Source: Mangrovihabitans endophyticus
GTDB taxonomy: Bacteria; Actinomycetota; Actinomycetes; Mycobacteriales; Micromonosporaceae
Assembly: GCF_014646155.1 (NCBI RefSeq)
Contig: NZ_BMMX01000009.1
Location: 1-64,000 of the forward strand
Reading direction: 5' to 3'
Length of the DNA stretch: 64,000 nucleotides
Shown here: in pieces, positions 15,995 through 26,514 of the stretch
Layout: every line of letters starts with the position of its first letter
How positions within the stretch are numbered: the stretch's first letter is position 1
Program-made: the position numbers and the translations under genes
Notes under the pieces: generated by a model
What the model was told of the DNA's origin: nothing
What the model saw: only the letters and a program-made list of their open reading frames with translations
Database searches by the model: none

Positions 15995-18900
15995 GTGGTT
16001 CCAGCGTCGTTCGCGCAGCAGCGGATGTGGTTCGTCGAGCAGCTCCGCGGCCCGAACCCGGCCAACCTGATCGTGGAGACGGTGGAACTCACCGGCGCGA
16101 TTCGGGTGGCCGCGTTGCGGACCGCGATGGCAGACGTGGTGGAGCGGCACGCCGTGCTGCGGACGAGGCTGACCAGTGTGGAGGGCGAACCACACCAGCA
16201 GGTCGTGCCGACGGCCGAGGCCGGCGATCTGATGGCGGTGGTGCCGGCTCCGCCCGGCGGCGCCGAAGCGGTGGCCGACAGCTTGTGCGGTGACGGTTTC
16301 GACCTGGCGGTGGACCTGCCGCTGCGGGCGGCGTTGATGACCGCGGGGCCGGACGCCCATGTCCTGGTGGTGGTGGTGCATCACATCGCGGCCGACGGAT
16401 GGTCGATCGGCACGCTGTGGCGGGACCTCGCGGTGGCCTACGAGGCGCGGTGCGCCGGTGCGGCGCCGGGGTGGGCGCCGTTGCCGGTGCAGTACGCGGA
16501 CTTCGCCGTCTGGCAACGGGAACTGCTGGGCGAGACGGCTGATCCGGACAGCCTGATGGCCCGTCAGGTGGAGTTCTGGCGGGGACGGCTGGCGGGAGCG
16601 CCGGAGGAGCTGGTGCTGCCGCGGGACCGGCCACGCCCGGCGGCGGCGTCCCACCGGGCCGCGGCGCAGCGGTTCGAGCTCGACGAGCAGGTGCACACCG
16701 GTCTGGTGCGGCTGGCTCGTGAGCAGGGCGTGACGCTGTTCATGGTGGTCCGGGCCGCGGTGGCGGTGACGCTGTCGCGTCTGGGCGCCGGCCGCGACGT
16801 GGTCATGGGCACCCCGGTTGCCGGGCGGCTGGACGAGGCGCTCGACGACCTGATCGGCTTCTTCGTCAACACGGTGGTGTTGCGCACGGACCTCTCGGGC
16901 GATCCGTCCTTCGCCGAGTTGCTCCACCGGGTGCGGGAGAGCGACCTCACGGCCCTCGAACACCAGGAGGTGCCGTTCGAGCGGTTGGTGGAGGAGCTGG
17001 CTCCGCAACGGTCGACCAGCCGCCAGCCGCTGTTCCAGGTGAGTGTGACGGTGGACGAGACGGCGCCGCGGCCGGGGAGGTGGGCGGGGCTGACGGCGCG
17101 CTGGCGTGAACCGCGGGTGCGGGCCTCGAAGTTCGACCTGGAGTTCGGGCTGCACGGCCGGCGCGGCGCCTTGGTCTACGCCAGCGAGCTGTTCGACCCG
17201 GCCACCGCGCGGACACTCGTGGACTGTCTGCTCCGGGTGCTGGCGGTGGTAGCGGCGCGAGGGTCGGTGCGGGTGCACCGGATTCCGTTGGTGGAGACCG
17301 CCGAGCGCGCTCGGCTGGTGGCCCCGTCCCACCCGCCGGTGCGGTGGGGCCGGTCGCTGGTGCACGTGTTCACCGATCGGCTGCGGGCCGGGCCGGACCT
17401 GATCGCCGTGGTGGCCGGCGAGGACGCCCTGACCTATCGCGAGCTGGCCGCCCTGTCGGACCGGTGGGCGGCCTGGCTCGCCGCTCGGGGGGTGCGCCGC
17501 GGTGACCTGGTCGCGGTGCGGCTGCCGCACTCACCGCTGCTGGTCGCGGCGCTGCTGGGCATCTGGAAATGTGGTGCGGCGTATCTCCCGGTGGATTCGC
17601 GAGCTCCCGAGGAGCGCGTACGGACCATTCTCACCGATGCGGAGCCGGTGCTGGTGGTGGACGATGCGGTGGAGCTGCCGCCGAGCGGTCCGCCGGTGGA
17701 CGGGATGCCGGTGGAGGGGACACCGGCGGGCGTTCACGACACGGCGTACGTGATTTACACGTCGGGTTCGACGGGGCGGCCGAAGGGCGTCGTCGTCTCC
17801 CACGGTCAGGTGCTGGACCTGCTCGCTTCCGCGTTCGCCCGGTTCGCCTTCGACGGGCCTCAGGTGTTCTCGTGGTTCCATTCGGCTGCCTTCGACTTCT
17901 CGGTGTGGGAGATCTGGGGCGCCCTGCTGTCCGGTGGACGTCTCGTGGTGATCGCGGAAGAGGACGTGGGTTCGCCGGAACAGGTGGTGCGGGTGCTGGC
18001 CGTCCGGCAGGTCACGGTGGTCAGCCAGACTCCGTCGGCGTTGTCCACCCTCAGCCCGCACTGGGCGCGGCACGGACTGCCGCGGGTGCGCACGGTGGTC
18101 GTGGGTGGTGAGGCCTTCGACACCGCACGGCTCGACCCGGGCTGGGCCCGCAACGCGCCGATGGTGGTGAACATGTACGGCATCACCGAGACCACCGTGC
18201 ATGTGAGCTGGCACTCCGTCGACATGAGCCGGGCCGGGCACGCGCCGATCGGGCAGCCGCTGCCCGGACTGACGGTACTGATTCTCGACACCGCGCTGCA
18301 GCCGGTTCCGGCCGGTGTGGTGGGAGACCTTTACGTGCTCGGCGGGCAGGTCGCCGACGGCTATCGGCGACGTCCGGGGCTGACGGCGCAACGGTTCGTG
18401 GCCTGTCCGTTCGCCGATGGAGCGCGCATGTACCGGTCGGGGGATCGCGCCCGCTGGAACCGCCAGGGGATTTTGGAATATGCCGGGCGCGGGGACGAGC
18501 AGGTGAAGATTCGCGGGTTTCGTGTCGAGCCGGGTGAGGTTGAGGCGGTGTTGTTGCGGCACGCGGCGGTGGGTCAGGCGGTGGTGGTGGTTCGGGCGGG
18601 GCCGTCGGGTGGGCAGTTGGTGGCTTATGTGGCTGCGCGGGGTGTGGAGGGTGCGCGGTTGCGGGAGTTTGTGGCGCGGAGTGTGCCGGATTATATGGTG
18701 CCGGCGGTGGTGGTGGTGTTGGAGGCGTTGCCGTTGACGGTGAACGGGAAGGTTGATCGTCGGGCGTTGCCGGTGCCGCGGTTCGGGTCGGTGGTGGGTG
18801 AGGGTCCGTCGACGGTGCGGGAGGAGGTTCTGTGTCAGGTTTTCGCGCGGGTGCTGGGGTTGTCGCGGGTGGGTGTGCGGGACAACTTCTTCGATCTGGG

Positions 18901-21900
18901 TGGTCATTCGCTGCTGGCCGTGCGGCTGGTGAGCCGGATCCGCACGGTGCTGGGCCTGGAGATGCCGGTGCGGGCGGTCTTCGACACACCGACGGTGTCC
19001 GGACTGGCCGGGCTTGCCGATCGGGCCCCGGCGCGGCCCCGGATCGAGCCGGCGCCGCGCGGCGGGCCGCTGCTGTTGTCGTTCGCGCAGCGACGGATGT
19101 GGTTCACCGAACAATGGGACCTGCCCGGTGCGGTCAACAACATCCCGTACGTGTCCTGGCTGCACGGCCCGGCCGAGCATGACGCGCTGCGCCAGGCGCT
19201 GGCCGACGTGGTGGCCCGGCACGAGGTGCTGCGCACCCGGTTCGTGAGTGTGGACGGTGAACCGCAGCCGGTGATGCCGCCGGCCGGACCGGAACTGGTC
19301 GTGGAGCCGGTGGCGGATTCGGCGGTGGACCGGCGCATCGCCGATCTGGTATCCGAGGGTTTCGATCTGGCGGAACAGCCCCCGCTACGGGCACGTCTGC
19401 TGACCGTGACGTCGGTGCGGGCGGTGCTGGTGATCGTGGTGCACCACATCGCGGCCGACGGATGGTCGATGGGGCTGCTGTGGCGGGACCTTGCGGCGGC
19501 GTACCAGGCTCGGCGCGCCGGGACCGCACCCGGGTGGGCGCCGTTGCCGGTGCAGTACGCGGACTTCGCGGTGTGGCAGCGCGCGTTGCTGGGCGATGTC
19601 GGGGATCCGGGGAGTCTGGTGGCCCGTCAGGTGGAGTTCTGGCGGACAACCCTGGCGGGAGCGCCGGAGCAACTGACCCTGCCGTACGACCGGCCGCGGC
19701 CCGCGGTGGCTTCGCACGACGGCGGGTTCGTTCCCCTGCGGGTGCCGGCGGATCTGCACGCCCGGCTGACCGCACTGGCGGCGCAGCAGAGCGTGACGAT
19801 GTTCATGGTGTGGCAGGCAGCGCTGGCGGTGGTGCTGTCGCGTCTGGGGGCGGGCCGGGACATCCCGATCGGCTTCCCGGTGGCGGGGCGGTCGGACGAG
19901 GCCGTGGAAGGCATGGTCGGCCTCTTCGTCAACACCTTGGTCCTGCGCACCGATCTGTCCGGTGATCCCGGCTTCGGGGAGGTTCTGGCGCGGGTACGGC
20001 GGGCGGTGCTGGGCGCGTTGGATCACCAGGACGTGCCTTTCGAACGGCTGGTGGAGGAACTGGCCCCGGTCCGTTCCCTGTCCCGTCAACCGTTGTTCCA
20101 GGTGATGCTGACGGTGCAGAACGCGCCCGCGCCGGAGCTGAGCCTGTCCGGCCTGCGCGTGAAGCCGGTCGACGCCGGTGCGCCGGCGGCCAAGTTCGAC
20201 CTGGACGTCCACGTCGGCGAGCGGTTCGACACGACAGGCGGCCCGGCCGGCCTGGAGGGCGGGATCGTCTTCGCTGCGGACCTTTTCGATCAGAACACGG
20301 TGCAGCACCTCGCGCAGCGCCTGATCCGGTTGCTGGAGGCGGTTGCTGCCCACCCGCAGGCGCCGGTCCGGCAGATCGATCTGCTGGCTCCGGCCGAGCG
20401 CGCGCGAATCCTACGGGGCTGGAACGACACGGCCCGGCCGGTGCCCGCGGTCACGCTGCCGGACCTGTTCGCGAGCCAGGTGGCGCGTACGCCCGACGCG
20501 GTGGCGGTGACAGGCGAGGGCGTCACCTGGTCCTACGCCCAGTTGGACGGCCGTGCCAACCGGCTGGCTCGCCACCTGATCGGGCTGGGGGTGTGCGTGG
20601 AATCGCTGGTGGCGGTCGCGATGGAGCGGTCACCGGAGCTGATCGCGGTGGTCTGGGCGGTGCTGAAGGCCGGTGGCGCCTATGTGCCGGTGGAGCCTGG
20701 CCTGCCCGCCGCGCGCATCCAGCACGTTCTGCGGGCGTCCGCGCCCGTGGTCGTGGTCACCGCGGCCGGTGTGGAGGTGGCCGGGGGCGGTGCCGGCCGG
20801 GTGGTGGTGGACGATCCGTCCACCCGGGAGGCGGTGTCCTCATGGGACGCCGCCGCGATCACCGATGCCGACCGGCTCGCCTGCCTGCGCCCCGATCATC
20901 CCGCCTATGTGATGCACACGTCGGGGTCCACCGGAGCTCCCAAGGGCGTCGCCGTCACGCACGCCGGTGTGGTGAACCAGGTGCGGTGGATGCGGGAGCA
21001 ATACAGGTTGGGCGCGGACGACCGGGTGCTGCACAAGACACCGTTCGGGTTCGACGTGTCGGTGTGGGAACTGGTGTGGCCGCTGCTGGAAGGTGCCGTC
21101 GTGGTGGTGGCCAAGCCGGACGGGCATCGCGACCCGGCCTACCTGGCGGACGTCATCGACCGGGAACGCGTGACGACGGTGCAGTTCGTGCCCTCGATGC
21201 TGGCGGCGTTCGTGCGGCAGGCGCCGTCTGGGCGGTGCGCGAGCCTGCGCCGGGTGCTCTGCATCGGGGAGGCGTTGCCGGCGGCGTTGGCGGCCCGGAC
21301 GCACCAGCGCCTGGGCACCGCGCCGCACAACCTGTACGGGCCGACGGAAGCGTCGATCGCTGTCACGTTCCAGCCGTACTCCGCCTGTCCCGAGGGCGAC
21401 CCGGCACCCGCCGACGCCACCGTCGCGATCGGGCGCCCGATGGCGAACACACGGGTCTTCGTCCTGGACGAGTGGTTGCAGCCGGTGGCGGTGGGAGTGG
21501 CGGGTGAGTTGTACGTGGCGGGCGCCGGCCTGGCGCGAGGATACCGGGGGCAGCCGGGACTGACGGGTGAGCGGTTCGTGGCATGCCCGTTCGCGGTGAC
21601 GCCGGGCGAGCGGATGTACCGGACCGGGGATGTGGTCCGCTGGGACGACGACGGCCGGCTCGTGTTCCTGGGCCGGACCGACGAGCAGGTGAAGATTCGC
21701 GGGTTTCGTGTCGAGCCGGGTGAGGTTGAGGCGGTGTTGTTGCGGCACGCGGCGGTGGGTCAGGCGGTGGTGGTGGTTCGGGCGGGGCCGTCGGGTGGGC
21801 AGTTGGTGGCTTATGTGGCTGCGCGGGGTGTGGAGGGTGCGCGGTTGCGGGAGTTTGTGGCGCGGAGTGTGCCGGATTATATGGTGCCGGCGGTGGTGGT

Positions 21901-23902
21901 GGTGTTGGAGGCGTTGCCGTTGACGGTGAACGGGAAGGTTGATCGTCGGGCGTTGCCGGTGCCGCGGTTCGGGTCGGTGGTGGGTGAGGGTCCGTCGACG
22001 GTGCGGGAGGAGGTTCTGTGTCAGGTTTTCGCGCGGGTGCTGGGGTTGTCGCGGGTGGGTGTGCGGGACAACTTCTTCGATCTGGGTGGTCATTCGCTGC
22101 TGGCCGTGCGGCTGGTGGAACGGTTACGGGCGCGCGGGGTGCCGATCGACCTGCGGAGCCTGTTCACCGACCCGACGCCGCGGCGGCTGGCAGCGGTTGC
22201 GGAGCAGACGACGGTGGCGGTGCCGCCCTGCCGGATCCCCGCGGACCCCGACGCGATCACCGCGGACATGGTGCCGCTGTCCGGGCTGACCGACGAAGAC
22301 CTCGCCACGGTGGCGGCTGCCGTGCCCGGGGGCGCCGCCAACGTCGCGGACGTCTATCCGCTCGCGCCGTTGCAGGAGGGATTGTTCTTCCACTACCGGA
22401 TGGGCAGCCACGACCCGTACCTGCAGCGGTCGGTCCTGCGTTTCGCGACCCGCCCGTTGCTGGACCGGTTCCTGGCGGCGTGGCAAGCGGTGGTCGACCG
22501 GCACGACGTGCTGCGGTCGGCGATCGTGTGGGAGGGCATCGACCATCCCGTGCAGGTGGTGTGCCGGCACGCGACGCTGCGTGCCATCGAGGTGCCGGCG
22601 CCGGCTTCGGTGGCGGAGTTCTGGTCGCGCGTGCCCGGCGAGATGGATCTGCGCCGGGCGCCGTTGCTGGACGTGCACGTGGCACCGATGGACGAGCGCT
22701 GGCTGCTCGGCTTCCGGATGCACCACATCATCGCCGACCACACCACGATCGATGTGCTGCTGAACGAGATCCGGCTGGTGAGCGAGGGACGCGCTGACGA
22801 ACTGCCGCCGCCGCTGCCGTACCGCGACTTCGTGGCGCACTCGCTGTTCGGCGTGCCGAGGGCGCAGCACGAGGCGTACTTCCGCGGGCTGCTGGCGGAT
22901 GTGACGGAGCCGACTGCGGCGCACGGGGTCCTCGACGTGCACGGGGACGGGCGCGACGTCGCCGAGGTCCGGCTGCCGCTGCCGGCAGACCTGGCGGGGC
23001 GGGTCCGTGAGCAGGCGCGCCGGTGGCAGGTGAGCCCGGCCACGCTGTTCCACGTGGTCTTCTCGCAGGTGCTGGCGGCGGTCTCCGGCCGTGACGACGT
23101 GGTGTTCGGCACCGTGCTGCTCGGCCGGGCCGGTTCGGGCCGGGGGGCCGACCGGGCGCCCGGCTTGTTCATCAACACCCTGCCGGTGCGGCTGCGGCTG
23201 GGCGGGCTCGGCGTCGGCGAGGCGACGCACCGGATGCGGGAGCATCTGATCGAGCTCATGATCCACGAGCATGCCTCGCTCGCGCTGGCGCAGCGGGTGA
23301 GCGGGGTGGCGCCGCCCGCCCCGCTGTTCACCGCGCTGTTCAACTACCGGCACAACGCCGGCGATGGCTCGGCAGGCGGCGACTCGGCGGCTGACGGCGG
23401 CTCCGCGGGCATGGAGTTCCTGCTCGGGCGGGAACGCAGCAATTATCCCCTGGTCGTCAGCGTCGACGACGTCGGCGTCGAGTTCGGGATCACGGTGCAG
23501 GCGGTCGCGCCGATCGACCCGGCGTGGGTGGGCGCGACGCTTCGGAGCGCCACCGGGCAGGTGGCCGACGCGCTGGAGCACGACCCGGACCGGCCGCTGA
23601 CAGCCTTGCTGACCGCACCGCGGTCCGGCCGGTCTCCCGGCACCGACCGGGAGCGGTTCCTCTGTGCGGTCTTCGCCGACCTGCTGGGCCGGCCCACGGT
23701 GGCCGCGGACGACGGCTTCTTCGATCTGGGGGGCTCCTCCCTGCTGGCAGAGCGACTCGTCCGCCGCATCCGCAGCGAGCTCGGCGCGGAGCTGTCGATC
23801 CGGGCGGTGTTCGAGAGTGGAACCCCGGAGAGGCTCGCCGCCACGCTGGAGTCCGCGCAGCGCGCCCGGCCCCGGCTGCGTCGGATGGCTCGACCGTCCT
23901 GA
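15995..23902 (+). CDS. NRPS1: C-A(Thr-like)-T-C-A-T-C/E-T
   Basis: A 2635-residue synthetase. C1 about 1-445 (HHIAADGWS, His129-130); A1 450-930; T1 Ser972; C2 1024-1470 (HHIAADGWS, 1150); A2 1485-2000; T2 Ser2034; a dual condensation/epimerisation-type domain 2077-2545 ([17 protein letters not shown] at 2243); T3 Ser2582, then the end. Hand-read pocket codes: A1 D-F-W-S-V-G-M-V-H, close to Thr; A2 D-V-W-Q-L-I-L-I-A, unassigned. The last module has no A domain, so T3 must be loaded in trans. The dual domain implies a D-residue at position 2. GTG at 15995 has GAGGAG upstream. Bases 18494-18931 and 21680-22117 (end of A, T) are identical. No thioesterase. Confidence 0.93.
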   Translation: MVPASFAQQRMWFVEQLRGPNPANLIVETVELTGAIRVAALRTAMADVVERHAVLRTRLTSVEGEPHQQVVPTAEAGDLMAVVPAPPGGAEAVADSLCGDGFDLAVDLPLRAALMTAGPDAHVLVVVVHHIAADGWSIGTLWRDLAVAYEARCAGAAPGWAPLPVQYADFAVWQRELLGETADPDSLMARQVEFWRGRLAGAPEELVLPRDRPRPAAASHRAAAQRFELDEQVHTGLVRLAREQGVTLFMVVRAAVAVTLSRLGAGRDVVMGTPVAGRLDEALDDLIGFFVNTVVLRTDLSGDPSFAELLHRVRESDLTALEHQEVPFERLVEELAPQRSTSRQPLFQVSVTVDETAPRPGRWAGLTARWREPRVRASKFDLEFGLHGRRGALVYASELFDPATARTLVDCLLRVLAVVAARGSVRVHRIPLVETAERARLVAPSHPPVRWGRSLVHVFTDRLRAGPDLIAVVAGEDALTYRELAALSDRWAAWLAARGVRRGDLVAVRLPHSPLLVAALLGIWKCGAAYLPVDSRAPEERVRTILTDAEPVLVVDDAVELPPSGPPVDGMPVEGTPAGVHDTAYVIYTSGSTGRPKGVVVSHGQVLDLLASAFARFAFDGPQVFSWFHSAAFDFSVWEIWGALLSGGRLVVIAEEDVGSPEQVVRVLAVRQVTVVSQTPSALSTLSPHWARHGLPRVRTVVVGGEAFDTARLDPGWARNAPMVVNMYGITETTVHVSWHSVDMSRAGHAPIGQPLPGLTVLILDTALQPVPAGVVGDLYVLGGQVADGYRRRPGLTAQRFVACPFADGARMYRSGDRARWNRQGILEYAGRGDEQVKIRGFRVEPGEVEAVLLRHAAVGQAVVVVRAGPSGGQLVAYVAARGVEGARLREFVARSVPDYMVPAVVVVLEALPLTVNGKVDRRALPVPRFGSVVGEGPSTVREEVLCQVFARVLGLSRVGVRDNFFDLGGHSLLAVRLVSRIRTVLGLEMPVRAVFDTPTVSGLAGLADRAPARPRIEPAPRGGPLLLSFAQRRMWFTEQWDLPGAVNNIPYVSWLHGPAEHDALRQALADVVARHEVLRTRFVSVDGEPQPVMPPAGPELVVEPVADSAVDRRIADLVSEGFDLAEQPPLRARLLTVTSVRAVLVIVVHHIAADGWSMGLLWRDLAAAYQARRAGTAPGWAPLPVQYADFAVWQRALLGDVGDPGSLVARQVEFWRTTLAGAPEQLTLPYDRPRPAVASHDGGFVPLRVPADLHARLTALAAQQSVTMFMVWQAALAVVLSRLGAGRDIPIGFPVAGRSDEAVEGMVGLFVNTLVLRTDLSGDPGFGEVLARVRRAVLGALDHQDVPFERLVEELAPVRSLSRQPLFQVMLTVQNAPAPELSLSGLRVKPVDAGAPAAKFDLDVHVGERFDTTGGPAGLEGGIVFAADLFDQNTVQHLAQRLIRLLEAVAAHPQAPVRQIDLLAPAERARILRGWNDTARPVPAVTLPDLFASQVARTPDAVAVTGEGVTWSYAQLDGRANRLARHLIGLGVCVESLVAVAMERSPELIAVVWAVLKAGGAYVPVEPGLPAARIQHVLRASAPVVVVTAAGVEVAGGGAGRVVVDDPSTREAVSSWDAAAITDADRLACLRPDHPAYVMHTSGSTGAPKGVAVTHAGVVNQVRWMREQYRLGADDRVLHKTPFGFDVSVWELVWPLLEGAVVVVAKPDGHRDPAYLADVIDRERVTTVQFVPSMLAAFVRQAPSGRCASLRRVLCIGEALPAALAARTHQRLGTAPHNLYGPTEASIAVTFQPYSACPEGDPAPADATVAIGRPMANTRVFVLDEWLQPVAVGVAGELYVAGAGLARGYRGQPGLTGERFVACPFAVTPGERMYRTGDVVRWDDDGRLVFLGRTDEQVKIRGFRVEPGEVEAVLLRHAAVGQAVVVVRAGPSGGQLVAYVAARGVEGARLREFVARSVPDYMVPAVVVVLEALPLTVNGKVDRRALPVPRFGSVVGEGPSTVREEVLCQVFARVLGLSRVGVRDNFFDLGGHSLLAVRLVERLRARGVPIDLRSLFTDPTPRRLAAVAEQTTVAVPPCRIPADPDAITADMVPLSGLTDEDLATVAAAVPGGAANVADVYPLAPLQEGLFFHYRMGSHDPYLQRSVLRFATRPLLDRFLAAWQAVVDRHDVLRSAIVWEGIDHPVQVVCRHATLRAIEVPAPASVAEFWSRVPGEMDLRRAPLLDVHVAPMDERWLLGFRMHHIIADHTTIDVLLNEIRLVSEGRADELPPPLPYRDFVAHSLFGVPRAQHEAYFRGLLADVTEPTAAHGVLDVHGDGRDVAEVRLPLPADLAGRVREQARRWQVSPATLFHVVFSQVLAAVSGRDDVVFGTVLLGRAGSGRGADRAPGLFINTLPVRLRLGGLGVGEATHRMREHLIELMIHEHASLALAQRVSGVAPPAPLFTALFNYRHNAGDGSAGGDSAADGGSAGMEFLLGRERSNYPLVVSVDDVGVEFGITVQAVAPIDPAWVGATLRSATGQVADALEHDPDRPLTALLTAPRSGRSPGTDRERFLCAVFADLLGRPTVAADDGFFDLGGSSLLAERLVRRIRSELGAELSIRAVFESGTPERLAATLESAQRARPRLRRMARPS
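18494..18931 (+). repeat. 438-base identical tract, copy 1 (A C-terminus plus T)
   Basis: Identical base for base, as far as I can read, to 21680-22117 (offset 3186). It runs from the [10 protein letters not shown] block of A1 through the carrier helix LLAVRLV. Codon use differs from flanking sequence: GTG, TTG, GGT, GAT and TAT are favoured where neighbours use CTG, GTC and GAC. Gene conversion or recent module duplication is likely. Confidence 0.85.
21680..22117 (+). repeat. 438-base identical tract, copy 2 (A C-terminus plus T)
   Basis: Second copy of the tract at 18494-18931, in module 2 of NRPS1. Sequence diverges sharply on both sides, inside A2 upstream and right after the carrier domain downstream. 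Confidence 0.85.
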
Positions 23903-23924
23903 CCGGGGCATCCCGGCGCCCGGC

Positions 23925-23972
23925 ATAACGGTGGCCAACGCCGATGAACCCGGTCAGCGCCCCCGCGAGTCT
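23925..23972 (+). promoter_or_regulatory. Cluster promoter element for the aminotransferase gene
   Basis: ATAACGGTGG at 1-10, CCGAT at 17-21, -10 GAGTCT at 43-48. The gene starts 90 bases from the first base of the element. It lies only 22 bases after the NRPS1 stop, so the aminotransferase is probably transcribed separately. Confidence 0.62.
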
Positions 23973-24014
23973 GAGCATGGGACACCGTGCGTCCCGAGTC
24001 CTCTGGAGGTTGGC

Positions 24015-25343
24015 ATGATATGGGGCGCCGCACGGCACATGACGTCCGACATCGCTCGGGAGCGGCTGCACCCCAGCGTCTCGGACCCGGTGCTGGACGT
24101 GATGAACTTCCTCAACGAAGTCACCTCGCGCTATCCGGACGCCATCTCGTTCGCCCCGGGACGTCCGTACGACGGGTTCTTCGACGCCACCGCCGTCGCC
24201 GGGTACCTGGACCGCTATCTCGCGCACCTCGCCGCGAGGGGAATGCCGCCCGAGCAGGTCCGCGCGGCCGTCTTCCAGTACGGGCCGACGGCCGGGAGCA
24301 TCCGGGAGATCATCGCGGAGGCGCTGCGCCGCGACGAGGGCATCGACGTCGCGGCGGAGTCGATCGTCGTCACCGTCGGGGCTCAGGAAGCCATGGTTCT
24401 GACACTGCGAGCGCTGATGGCGTCGAGTAGGGACGTCCTGGTCGTGCCGTCGCCGTGCTATGTGGGCATCACCGGAGCGGCGAGGCTGCTGAACGTGCCG
24501 GTTGCCGGGGTCCGTGAGGGCCCCGGCGGGTTGTGCGGCGCCGACGTCGAGGCGGTCCTGCTCGCCGAACGGGACCGTGGACGCTGCCCCCGTGCCCTCT
24601 ACGTGATCACCGACCACTCCAACCCGCTGGGCAGCACCCTGGGCCTGCACACCCGGCACGCGCTCCTGGAGATCGCCGAACGGCACGACCTGCTCGTCAT
24701 CGAGGACAGCCCGTACCGGCTGGTGAGCACGGGGCCGAGGTTGCCCACCCTGAAGGCGCTGGACCGCGGGCGTCGCGTCGTGCACGTCGGATCGTTCTCC
24801 AAGACGTTGTTTCCGGGCGCGCGGGTCGGATTCGCGGTGGCCGACCAGATCGTCGGCCACGGCGACGACGGGCGCACCGGTTTGCTCGCAGACGAACTTT
24901 CCAAGATCAAGAGCATGATCACGGTGAACACCTCGTCGCTGAGCCAGGCGGTGGTGGCCGGCATGCTGCTGAGCTCCTCCGGCGGCGTGACCACGCTGAA
25001 CGACCGGCCCGCGGCGTACTACGAGCACACCATGACGGCGACGCTGCGGGAGCTCGACCGCCGGTTCCCCGCCGCGGTGCGCGATCAGCTCGGCGTGCGG
25101 TGGACACCACCGGGCGGGGGGTTCTTCATCGCCATGACCGTGCCGTTCCGCGCTGACGAGTCCGCCTTGGAACGGTCCGCCCGCGACCACGGCGTGATCT
25201 GGACTCCGATGTCGCAGTTCTATTCACTCGGGGGCGGCGACACCGCGCTGAGGCTGTCCTGCAGCTACCTGAACGACGAGGAGATCGTCGAGGGCGTCGC
25301 CCGGCTCGCGCGTTTCGTCGCGCAGGAGGCGCGGAACGCGTGA
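24015..25343 (+). CDS. hpgT: HpgT-type (hydroxyphenylglycine) aminotransferase
   Basis: A 442-residue fold-type I PLP aminotransferase resembling HpgT of glycopeptide clusters, which aminates hydroxyphenylglyoxylates to Hpg or Dpg. It shows YGPTAGSIREIIAEAL, ITDHSNPLGSTL, VIEDSPYRLV, the PLP-lysine motif VGSFSKTLFPGARVGF, and PPGGGFFIAMTVP. ATG at 24015 has GGAGG five bases upstream. With dpgA/B/D nearby the natural substrate would be 3,5-dihydroxyphenylglyoxylate. HmaS and Hmo, needed for 4-Hpg, are not in the window. Assignment to HpgT rather than another class I transaminase rests on resemblance plus context. Confidence 0.82.
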   Translation: MIWGAARHMTSDIARERLHPSVSDPVLDVMNFLNEVTSRYPDAISFAPGRPYDGFFDATAVAGYLDRYLAHLAARGMPPEQVRAAVFQYGPTAGSIREIIAEALRRDEGIDVAAESIVVTVGAQEAMVLTLRALMASSRDVLVVPSPCYVGITGAARLLNVPVAGVREGPGGLCGADVEAVLLAERDRGRCPRALYVITDHSNPLGSTLGLHTRHALLEIAERHDLLVIEDSPYRLVSTGPRLPTLKALDRGRRVVHVGSFSKTLFPGARVGFAVADQIVGHGDDGRTGLLADELSKIKSMITVNTSSLSQAVVAGMLLSSSGGVTTLNDRPAAYYEHTMTATLRELDRRFPAAVRDQLGVRWTPPGGGFFIAMTVPFRADESALERSARDHGVIWTPMSQFYSLGGGDTALRLSCSYLNDEEIVEGVARLARFVAQEARNA

Positions 25344-25351
25344 CGGCCGGG

Positions 25352-26152
25352 TCACTCGCCGAAGAACTCCAGCAGCGTGGAGTTCACCTCGTCCGGGCGT
25401 TCCAGCATGCCGATGTGCCCGGCGCGGCCGACCTCCACGAAGGAAGCTCCCGGGATCGCCCGAGCGAGTTCGCGCCCGGCTGCCGGCGGCGCGAGCATGT
25501 CGTCGGTGAAGGAGACGACGAGGCATTCGCAGGTGATGCGCGCGTAATCGGCGCGCCGGTCGCAGTCCCAGTCCACCGTGCTCTGCGCCTTGCGTCCGGC
25601 GTCGTGCGGGTCCCGCGGCGTGAGCTCGAACAAGTCGAGCCACGTGGACACCTCGGCGTCGTCGGCCAGCGTGTGCGGGGACAGGTTGAGAGCCGCGCGG
25701 ACGACGGCGTCGTAGGCGGCGGGGATCTCGGGCGCGGCGTCGTGCAGGGCGCGTTCCGCCGCGGCCAGCCGCGCCGAGAAGGCGTCCGGCCGGGCCCGGC
25801 TGGCGAAGAGCGCCGCCTGGGTCACCGGGGGACCGGCGCAGAGGTGTTCCTGAACGACGTACGCGCCCATCGAGTGGCCCACGAGCCGGTACGGCTCGTC
25901 GAACAAGCGCTTCGCCACGTCCCGGACATCGGTCAGCAGATCCGTGACGGTCAGCCGCGGTGGCACCGGACCGCTGCGGCCGGACCCGCGGTTGTCCATG
26001 GTCACCGCCCGGTATCCGGCGGCGACGAGCGCATGCACCTGTTCGGTCCAGGTGTGCCCGCGCGCACCGGTGCCCGGCACCAGCAGCACCGGAGGTCCCG
26101 CGCCGGTGTCCTCCACATAGATGCGGCGATCTTCGAGATCGACGAACGGCAT
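25352..26152 (-). CDS. Alpha/beta hydrolase
   Basis: A 266-residue alpha/beta-fold hydrolase. VPGTGARGHTW is the oxyanion-hole segment, VGHSMGAY the nucleophile elbow, FTDDMLAPP the likely acid and GRAGHIGMLERP the catalytic His. No signal peptide. ATG at 26152 was chosen because the protein fold begins there; the open frame extends to 26296 over sequence that includes the divergent MbtH promoter. Possible roles are thioesterase for dihydroxyphenylacetyl-CoA, a trans-acting type II thioesterase for the NRPSs (none is fused to them), or an unrelated esterase. No matching cluster promoter box was found on this strand. It ends eight bases from the aminotransferase stop. Confidence 0.85.
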   Translation of the reverse strand: MPFVDLEDRRIYVEDTGAGPPVLLVPGTGARGHTWTEQVHALVAAGYRAVTMDNRGSGRSGPVPPRLTVTDLLTDVRDVAKRLFDEPYRLVGHSMGAYVVQEHLCAGPPVTQAALFASRARPDAFSARLAAAERALHDAAPEIPAAYDAVVRAALNLSPHTLADDAEVSTWLDLFELTPRDPHDAGRKAQSTVDWDCDRRADYARITCECLVVSFTDDMLAPPAAGRELARAIPGASFVEVGRAGHIGMLERPDEVNSTLLEFFGE

Positions 26153-26210
26153 ATGATCGAGGGTGGTACGGCCGCCGGCAAAAGACAACCCGTCGCGGAC
26201 CCGGGCGGCC

Positions 26211-26259
26211 GTAACTGTGGTGGTCGCGCTGATCGGGCTCCGGCGCGCCTCGGCACGAT
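26211..26259 (+). promoter_or_regulatory. Cluster promoter element for the MbtH-like gene
   Basis: GTAACTGTGG at 1-10, CTGAT displaced by two bases (19-23), -10 CACGAT at 44-49. The gene starts 97 bases from the first base of the element. Confidence 0.6.
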
Positions 26260-26307
26260 CACCACAACGACGCGCACCGGCCGCGCTCATCGACAAAGGA
26301 CGGTCTC

Positions 26308-26514
26308 GTGAACCCTTTCGACGACCCTGACGGTGAGTTCTTCGTCCTGATGAACGACGAGGGGCAGTATTCGTTGTGGCCGACCTTCGCCGACGTTCCG
26401 GACGGCTGGCAGGTCGTGCACGACCGCGACACGAGGGAAGCCTGCCTGCGCCACGTCGAGGAGAACTGGACCGACATGCGCCCCAAGAGCCTCATCGAGG
26501 CGATGGGGGAGTGA
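26308..26514 (+). CDS. mbtH: MbtH-like protein
   Basis: A 68-residue MbtH-family protein, the small chaperone and activator of NRPS adenylation domains. It has the family core: NPFDD, FFVLMNDEGQYSLWP, FADVPDGW and ENWTDMRPKSL, including the conserved tryptophans. The GTG start at 26308 is preceded by AAAGGA. It has its own promoter element and presumably serves the A domains of all three NRPSs. Its last 23 bases overlap the convergent halogenase gene. Confidence 0.97.
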   Translation: MNPFDDPDGEFFVLMNDEGQYSLWPTFADVPDGWQVVHDRDTREACLRHVEENWTDMRPKSLIEAMGE

